Assembly: GCA_027451565.1 (NCBI GenBank)
Contig: DAIDJC010000031.1
Coordinates: forward strand, 1 to 18,226
Direction of reading: 5' to 3'
DNA: 18,226 nt
From: Limisphaerales bacterium
GTDB taxonomy: Bacteria; Verrucomicrobiota; Verrucomicrobiia; Limisphaerales; UBA11358
The notes under the pieces were generated by a model that was given only the letters and a program-made list of their open reading frames with translations, had not been told where the DNA came from and ran no database searches. The position numbers and the translations under genes are program-made. This document shows, in pieces, positions 14,122-18,226 of this stretch. The number at the start of each line of letters is the position of its first letter. Positions within the stretch are counted from its first letter, which is position 1.

Positions 14122-15900
14122 ATGAAGCACAGGATGATCAAGACCTTTATTTGTGTGGCGTTGGCGTTGGCATGGTTGCAGGCGGCCCTTGCAGCCAATT
14201 TCAGCGTCTCCCTAGACCGGGACACCATGGAACTGGGTGAAACTGCCACGCTATCGCTGACTTTTGAGGGAGGTTCGCCTTCCACATCGCCAAGCTTGGA
14301 CGTGCCGGGTTTGGACATCACAAGCTCGGGAACCTCCCAGAGTTTCAGCGTGGTCAATGGGGCCATGAGCTCGGTTGTAACCATCACGTATTCAGTCACT
14401 GCCCGCAACCCTGGCCGCTACACCATCCCTTCCCTGACAGCATTGGTGGGAGGCCAGACACTTGTCACCCAGCCTGTCACGCTCACTGTCTTAAGGCCGA
14501 ATGCGCCGTCCTCCCAGGATGTTCATTCCGGGGCGGAAGTGGCCTTCATGACCCTTTCCCTGCCCTCTTCAAAAATTTTCGTGGGACAGGAATTGACCGC
14601 TCAACTAAGGATTTATGTAAGGGATGATGTTGAAAACTTCGGTAATTTCCAATTTTCCAGTCAGGCTGCGGATGGTTTCTCCATTGGGAAGAATGTTCAG
14701 GGTGGTCACACGCGCATCCGGATAGGGAATCATGATTACACGGTCATCCCTGTGGATTACAACATCACTGCCACCAGGTCGGGAGCATTGGAACTGGGTC
14801 CATTCACGGCCACAGCCACGGTGGTGCTGCCCTCGGCAAACCAGCAGGATTCGGACTCGTTTTTCAGGCAATTTTTCAATCAGGGTGAACAGAGGCAGGT
14901 CAGTCTGGCGACAACCGCCATCAAAGCCGACTGCAACCCCCTGCCTGCGGGCCAGCAGCCGCCGGGCTACAACGGGGCCATCGGGGATTTCTCACTGAAC
15001 CTGAGCGTGGGTCCGACCAACGTGGTGGCGGGGGATCCGGTGACCGTTCGCATTCAAATTTCCGGTCATGGCGACTTGGACACGGTGCAGATGCCTGACC
15101 AATCCGGCTTGACTGGGTTCAAGATTTTTCCGCCCAGTGTGAAAACGGAGCTTTCCGATGCGCTTGGGGACAGCGGCTCCAAGACATTTGAGGAAGTTGT
15201 CACCCCTCAAAGTGACCAGGTCAAGGATTGGCCAGCCTTTTCATTCAGTTATTTCAACCCGGATGACGGCCAGTACCATACGCTTTCGCAGCCTGCAGTG
15301 CCGCTGAGCGTTCATGCGGCGGGGAGCACTCCCGTGCCGGTTTTGGCTGGAGAAAACCCCACGCCCACACAAGCCTCCCCGGACATCCTTCCGGTCAAGG
15401 AAAGTCTTGGAACCCTGCGGTTGGCATCCACCCCGGTTTTCACACACCCGAAATTCTGGGCATTGCAGGCGCTTCCCTCGCTGGCGCTGGTGGCGGCATG
15501 GTTTTGGCGGAGACAGTCGGACAGTCTGGCCAACAACCCCAAGCGGCGGCGACACAATGAGGTTTCGCAGAAAATCCGGATGGGCATGGAGCAACTGGGC
15601 CGGATGGCTTCGGAAGATCATCCTGACGATTTTTTTGCCACCCTGTTTCGTCTCCTGCAGGAATTGCTGGGTGAACGGCTGGATTGTCCTGCCAGCGCCA
15701 TCACGGAAAATGCACTGGATGATCCCCGGCTTGCGAACCATGCCGAATCTGCCACCCGCGAATCATTGCGCAGTTTGTTTCATTTGTGCAACCAGGCCAG
15801 ATATGCGCCAGTCCGTGGCACGGCGGAACTTAATTCCGTGATCCAACAATTCGCCCGGGTGACCGGGGAAATGCGGGAAACGAAACCTTGGAACTCCTGA
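14122..15900 (+). CDS. batD: BatD-family protein (oxygen tolerance)
   Basis: This encodes 592 aa with a signal peptide (about 1-24, ending ALAAN). The N-terminal region (ANFSVSLDRDTMELGETATLSLTFEG) is the hallmark of BatD: beta-rich domains of the form x-D-x-x-x-x-x-G-E-x-x-x-L-x-x-x-F. Further beta domains run to about residue 400. One membrane helix lies at about 444-462 (FWALQALPSLALVAAWFW), followed by a cytoplasmic helical tail of ~130 residues. Bat proteins form a membrane-associated complex with MoxR ATPases and VWA proteins; in Bacteroides fragilis they support aerotolerance, and the molecular role is unsettled. The ATG at 14122 has an AGAGGA ribosome-binding site. The next gene starts 15 nt downstream, so this begins an operon. 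Confidence 0.88.
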   Translation: MKHRMIKTFICVALALAWLQAALAANFSVSLDRDTMELGETATLSLTFEGGSPSTSPSLDVPGLDITSSGTSQSFSVVNGAMSSVVTITYSVTARNPGRYTIPSLTALVGGQTLVTQPVTLTVLRPNAPSSQDVHSGAEVAFMTLSLPSSKIFVGQELTAQLRIYVRDDVENFGNFQFSSQAADGFSIGKNVQGGHTRIRIGNHDYTVIPVDYNITATRSGALELGPFTATATVVLPSANQQDSDSFFRQFFNQGEQRQVSLATTAIKADCNPLPAGQQPPGYNGAIGDFSLNLSVGPTNVVAGDPVTVRIQISGHGDLDTVQMPDQSGLTGFKIFPPSVKTELSDALGDSGSKTFEEVVTPQSDQVKDWPAFSFSYFNPDDGQYHTLSQPAVPLSVHAAGSTPVPVLAGENPTPTQASPDILPVKESLGTLRLASTPVFTHPKFWALQALPSLALVAAWFWRRQSDSLANNPKRRRHNEVSQKIRMGMEQLGRMASEDHPDDFFATLFRLLQELLGERLDCPASAITENALDDPRLANHAESATRESLRSLFHLCNQARYAPVRGTAELNSVIQQFARVTGEMRETKPWNS

Positions 15901-15915
15901 CCGGAAACTTTGATC

Positions 15916-16722
15916 ATGAACCTTGCGCATCCTTACAAAATGAAAGACGCGGCCTGGGTGGTCTGTCCGGGGTGGAAAGCCTGCCTGACGGGCCTGGTTT
16001 TGGCTTTGCTTGCCAGTTTTTGCCAGGCCACCCGCGCCTCCGATGTTTCCGGGCTGTTTGCCAGCGCCAACCGGCTCTATGCGGAAGGCAAGTTTAGCGA
16101 GGCGGCGACGGCTTACCAAAAGATAGCCAGGGAGCAGGGAATTTCCGCCAACCTGTTGTTCAACCTCGGGAATGCGGAGTTCAAATGCGGCATGCCGGGC
16201 CCGGCCATTGCGGCATTCAGTCAGGCGGAGCTTCTGGCTCCTCGAGACGCGGAGATACGGGCCAACCTGAAATTTGTGCGCAGTCAGGCGCAGGATTCCG
16301 GGCTGCCTGTGGCTTGGTGGCAGGAATGGCTGGGCCTCTTGAGCCTCAATGAGTGGACACTGCTTTGGGCATCCGGATTCTGGGTGGGATGCGCGCTGTT
16401 TGTGGCGCGCCAAATTCATCCGCGCAGAGCTCCCTTCCTGCGGCTTCCGGCCCGTCTGGCATTCACGGTCATGATTGTGGCTGGCACGGTGGCCGCAGTC
16501 CAGGCCGTACGGCATTACGATTACCCATTCGCCGTTGTCACTTCACCCAGCGCGGTGGCCCGCAGCGGGCCATTCGAGGATGCACAGGAAGTTTTCAACA
16601 CCCGTAGCGGCTCAGAATATCAAACTCTGGATCAACACCAGGACTGGGTGCTGGTTCGTGATCATTCAGGGAAAATGGGCTGGTTGAACCAGTCCCAGGT
16701 CCAATTGGTGCCGCCCACTTGA
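15916..16722 (+). CDS. batE: BatE-like protein: TPR, two TM helices, SH3-type C-terminus
   Basis: From the ATG at 15916 the protein has 268 aa. A hydrophobic export segment spans about residues 21-37. TPR-like helices (about 45-120) include LFASANRLYAEGKFSEAATA and NLLFNLGNAEFKCG. Two membrane helices follow at about 145-165 and 181-197. The C-terminal ~65 residues look like a bacterial SH3 domain (VVTSPSAVARSGP, then WVLVRDHSGKMGWLN). This TPR-TM-SH3 order is that of BatE, a partner of BatD. An upstream in-frame TTG (15910) and a downstream ATG (15940) are alternative starts. GGAAA lies about 10 nt before the chosen ATG. It sits between batD and moxR, which supports the assignment. Confidence 0.8.
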   Translation: MNLAHPYKMKDAAWVVCPGWKACLTGLVLALLASFCQATRASDVSGLFASANRLYAEGKFSEAATAYQKIAREQGISANLLFNLGNAEFKCGMPGPAIAAFSQAELLAPRDAEIRANLKFVRSQAQDSGLPVAWWQEWLGLLSLNEWTLLWASGFWVGCALFVARQIHPRRAPFLRLPARLAFTVMIVAGTVAAVQAVRHYDYPFAVVTSPSAVARSGPFEDAQEVFNTRSGSEYQTLDQHQDWVLVRDHSGKMGWLNQSQVQLVPPT

Positions 16723-16820
16723 AACCTCCCCAGCCACACCGACTTTTACCCTCGTTTTTGTTGAACAGCCGCATGCACTTTTTGTCATAAACCTGTCAGT
16801 TTTTAAAGATCCCAAAATAT
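16723..16820 (+). other. Spacer between batE-like gene and moxR
   Basis: This is a 98-nt A/T-richer spacer. It contains TTGTCA (16782-16787) and, 16 nt on, TAAAGA (16804-16809), a weak match to a sigma-70 promoter that could give moxR its own transcript. No hairpin terminator is visible, so read-through from batD is also possible. Confidence 0.3.
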
Positions 16821-17810
16821 ATGAGCACCGGAATCAATGCGATTAACGAAGCCGTGAAAGAGGCCAGCGCCTTCACCCAACCTCTATTCAACGAGTTGGG
16901 AAGGATCATCGTGGGCCAGACCTACCTGACCGAGCGACTGGTCATTGGCTTGCTTGCCAATGGCCACGTGCTGCTGGAAGGCGTGCCGGGCCTGGCAAAA
17001 ACGTTGGCTGTGAAATCCCTGGCCCAATGTCTCAATGGGAAATTTTCAAGGCTCCAATTCACCCCGGACATGCTGCCTGCGGACGTGGTTGGCACCCAGA
17101 TTTACAATCCGCAGTCCGGCGGGTTTGCCACCCGCAAGGGACCGGTTTTTGCCAACCTGGTGCTGGCTGATGAAATTAACCGGGCACCGGCCAAGGTGCA
17201 AAGCGCCCTGTTGGAAGCCATGCAGGAGAGGCAGGTGACGATCGGCGACCAAACTTACAAACTGGATGACCCTTTTCTGGTCCTGGCCACTCAAAATCCC
17301 ATCGAGCAGGAAGGCACCTACCCGCTGCCCGAGGCGCAGGTGGATCGGTTCATGCTCAAACTAAAAATTGGTTATCCATCCAGACAGGAGGAGCGGCAGA
17401 TTCTGGAGGCCATGGCCCGCACATCCGGCACCCCGAGCGCCAGTCCCGTGGTGGAAATCCGGCAAATCCTGCACGCCAGGGAAGTCATCAATGACATTTA
17501 CATGGACGACAAGGTCAAGGACTACATCGTGGACCTGGTTTGTGCCACGCGCGATCCCGAGCAGTATAAAATAGCCATCAAGGATTTCATCCAACTGGGC
17601 GCCTCACCCCGCGCCACCATCGCCCTGACCCTGGCTGCCAAAGCCCATGCCTTCCTGAAAGGCCGCGGTTACGTCACCCCGCAGGATGTCAAGAGCATTG
17701 GCATGGATGTGCTTCGTCACCGCGTGGCGATCACCTATGAAGCCGAGGCCGAGGAAAAAACCAGCGAAACCGTCATCCAGAAAATCTTTGATGAACTTCC
17801 CGTGCCCTGA
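16821..17810 (+). CDS. moxR: MoxR-family AAA+ ATPase
   Basis: This encodes 329 aa, the normal MoxR length. Walker A is GVPGLAKT with K60 and T61, and Walker B is LVLADEIN with D117 and E118. Sensor 1 is in LATQNPIEQEGTYPLPEAQ (N159), a signature of the MoxR subgroup, and RFMLK follows. The C-terminal lid domain (about 235-329) contains LGASPRATIALTLAAKAHA and RGYVTPQDV. MoxR ATPases act as chaperone-like factors with VWA-domain proteins; here the partners are the Bat proteins and the DUF58 protein just downstream. The ATG lacks a clear Shine-Dalgarno, as in several genes of the window. Confidence 0.95.
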   Translation: MSTGINAINEAVKEASAFTQPLFNELGRIIVGQTYLTERLVIGLLANGHVLLEGVPGLAKTLAVKSLAQCLNGKFSRLQFTPDMLPADVVGTQIYNPQSGGFATRKGPVFANLVLADEINRAPAKVQSALLEAMQERQVTIGDQTYKLDDPFLVLATQNPIEQEGTYPLPEAQVDRFMLKLKIGYPSRQEERQILEAMARTSGTPSASPVVEIRQILHAREVINDIYMDDKVKDYIVDLVCATRDPEQYKIAIKDFIQLGASPRATIALTLAAKAHAFLKGRGYVTPQDVKSIGMDVLRHRVAITYEAEAEEKTSETVIQKIFDELPVP

Positions 17811-17830
17811 TCCGCTGGTGGCCGGGTGAT

Positions 17831-17870
17831 GAAAGCCCCGCTTTCAAACCCGGGTTGCGGAACCCCGGCA
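17831..17870 (+). other. Two small hairpins between moxR and the DUF58 gene
   Basis: The first hairpin is gaaagc-ccc-gctttc (17831-17845). The second is gggtt-gcgg-aaccc (17852-17865), extendable by CC/GG with one bulged base. No T-run follows. They may reduce or tune expression of the downstream gene; this is inference. Confidence 0.35.
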
Positions 17871-17912
17871 GAAGCAACTTGAATGTCCCCGGGCAGGCCG
17901 ACCATAGATGCC

Positions 17913-18226
17913 ATGATTCCACGCGAAATTCTTAAAAAAATCAGACAGATCGAGCTGCGCACCAACCGCATCGTCACCGAAACGCTGGCGGGCGCCTACC
18001 ATTCTGTTTTCAAGGGACAGGGAATGAATTTTGACGAGGTTCGCGAGTATCAACCCGGTGATGACGTCCGGGCGATAGACTGGAATGTCACCGCCCGGAT
18101 GAATCATCCGTTCGTGAAAAAGTTTATTGAGGAACGGGAATTGACGCTGATGCTGGTTGTGGATGTGAGCGGATCCGGGTTGTTTGGGTCCCGGGAGCAG
18201 TCCAAGCGCGAGCTTTCTGCGGAACT
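17913..18226 (+). CDS. DUF58 protein, N-terminal part (cut by right edge)
   Basis: The visible 104 codons read MIPREILKKIRQIELRTNRI, then YHSVFKGQGMNFDEVREYQPGD and VRAIDWNVTARM. These are hallmarks of DUF58 proteins encoded next to MoxR. The frame then enters a VWA-like core, LMLVVDVSGSGLFGS, where D-V-S-G-S is a MIDAS-type metal site. Family members work with MoxR ATPases and Bat proteins; no enzymatic activity is established. I chose the ATG at 17913 because homologues typically begin MIPKEIL; the in-frame ATG at 17883, just after a TGA and with AGAAG upstream, is a real alternative that adds ten residues. The gene continues beyond the window, where batA/batB-like genes would be expected. 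Confidence 0.92.
   Translation, partial: MIPREILKKIRQIELRTNRIVTETLAGAYHSVFKGQGMNFDEVREYQPGDDVRAIDWNVTARMNHPFVKKFIEERELTLMLVVDVSGSGLFGSREQSKRELSAE

Overview
The window looks like chromosomal DNA of a Gram-negative, moderately GC-rich bacterium, most likely of the phylum Verrucomicrobiota. That placement is inferred from protein style, weak Shine-Dalgarno sequences, and the small secreted and metal-sensor proteins; nothing in the window proves it. A lipoprotein-type outer-membrane channel and an RND pump confirm a double-membrane envelope.

Layout. (1) 1-449, plus strand: C-terminal part of a WYL-domain transcriptional regulator. (2) 748-8175, minus strand, in transcription order: a DUF3347 periplasmic protein, a small Cys-rich exported protein, a CusC-like outer-membrane factor, a CusB-like adaptor carrying four metal-binding modules, and a CusA-type heavy-metal RND pump. 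Together they form a probable Cu(I)/Ag(I) efflux operon. (3) 8176-8822: a 647-bp divergent intergenic region. (4) 8823-10622, plus strand: a small exported protein with SPRA repeats, a one-TM anti-sigma-like protein, a CnrX/Spy-like periplasmic metal-sensor protein and an ECF sigma factor. The last three repeat the cnrY-cnrX-cnrH order. (5) 10791-13040: RNase R. (6) 13194-13955, minus strand: a tRNA-Pro(CGG) gene, followed at its 3' side by a decayed AbiEii-like gene that lacks its N-terminal half and has an in-frame TGA. (7) 14122 to the right edge, plus strand: batD, a batE-like TPR/SH3 gene, a MoxR AAA+ ATPase and the start of a DUF58 protein, i.e. part of a Bat (aerotolerance) cluster.

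How the parts may work together. The CnrYXH-like cassette diverges from the Cus-like operon. The simplest reading is a trans-envelope switch: the periplasmic sensor detects metal, the membrane anti-sigma protein releases the ECF factor, and the factor transcribes its own operon and perhaps the efflux operon. The three small exported proteins with conserved Cys/Met around this switch are the least described components. Regulation of the efflux operon by this ECF factor is inferred from position only; no promoter match was proven.
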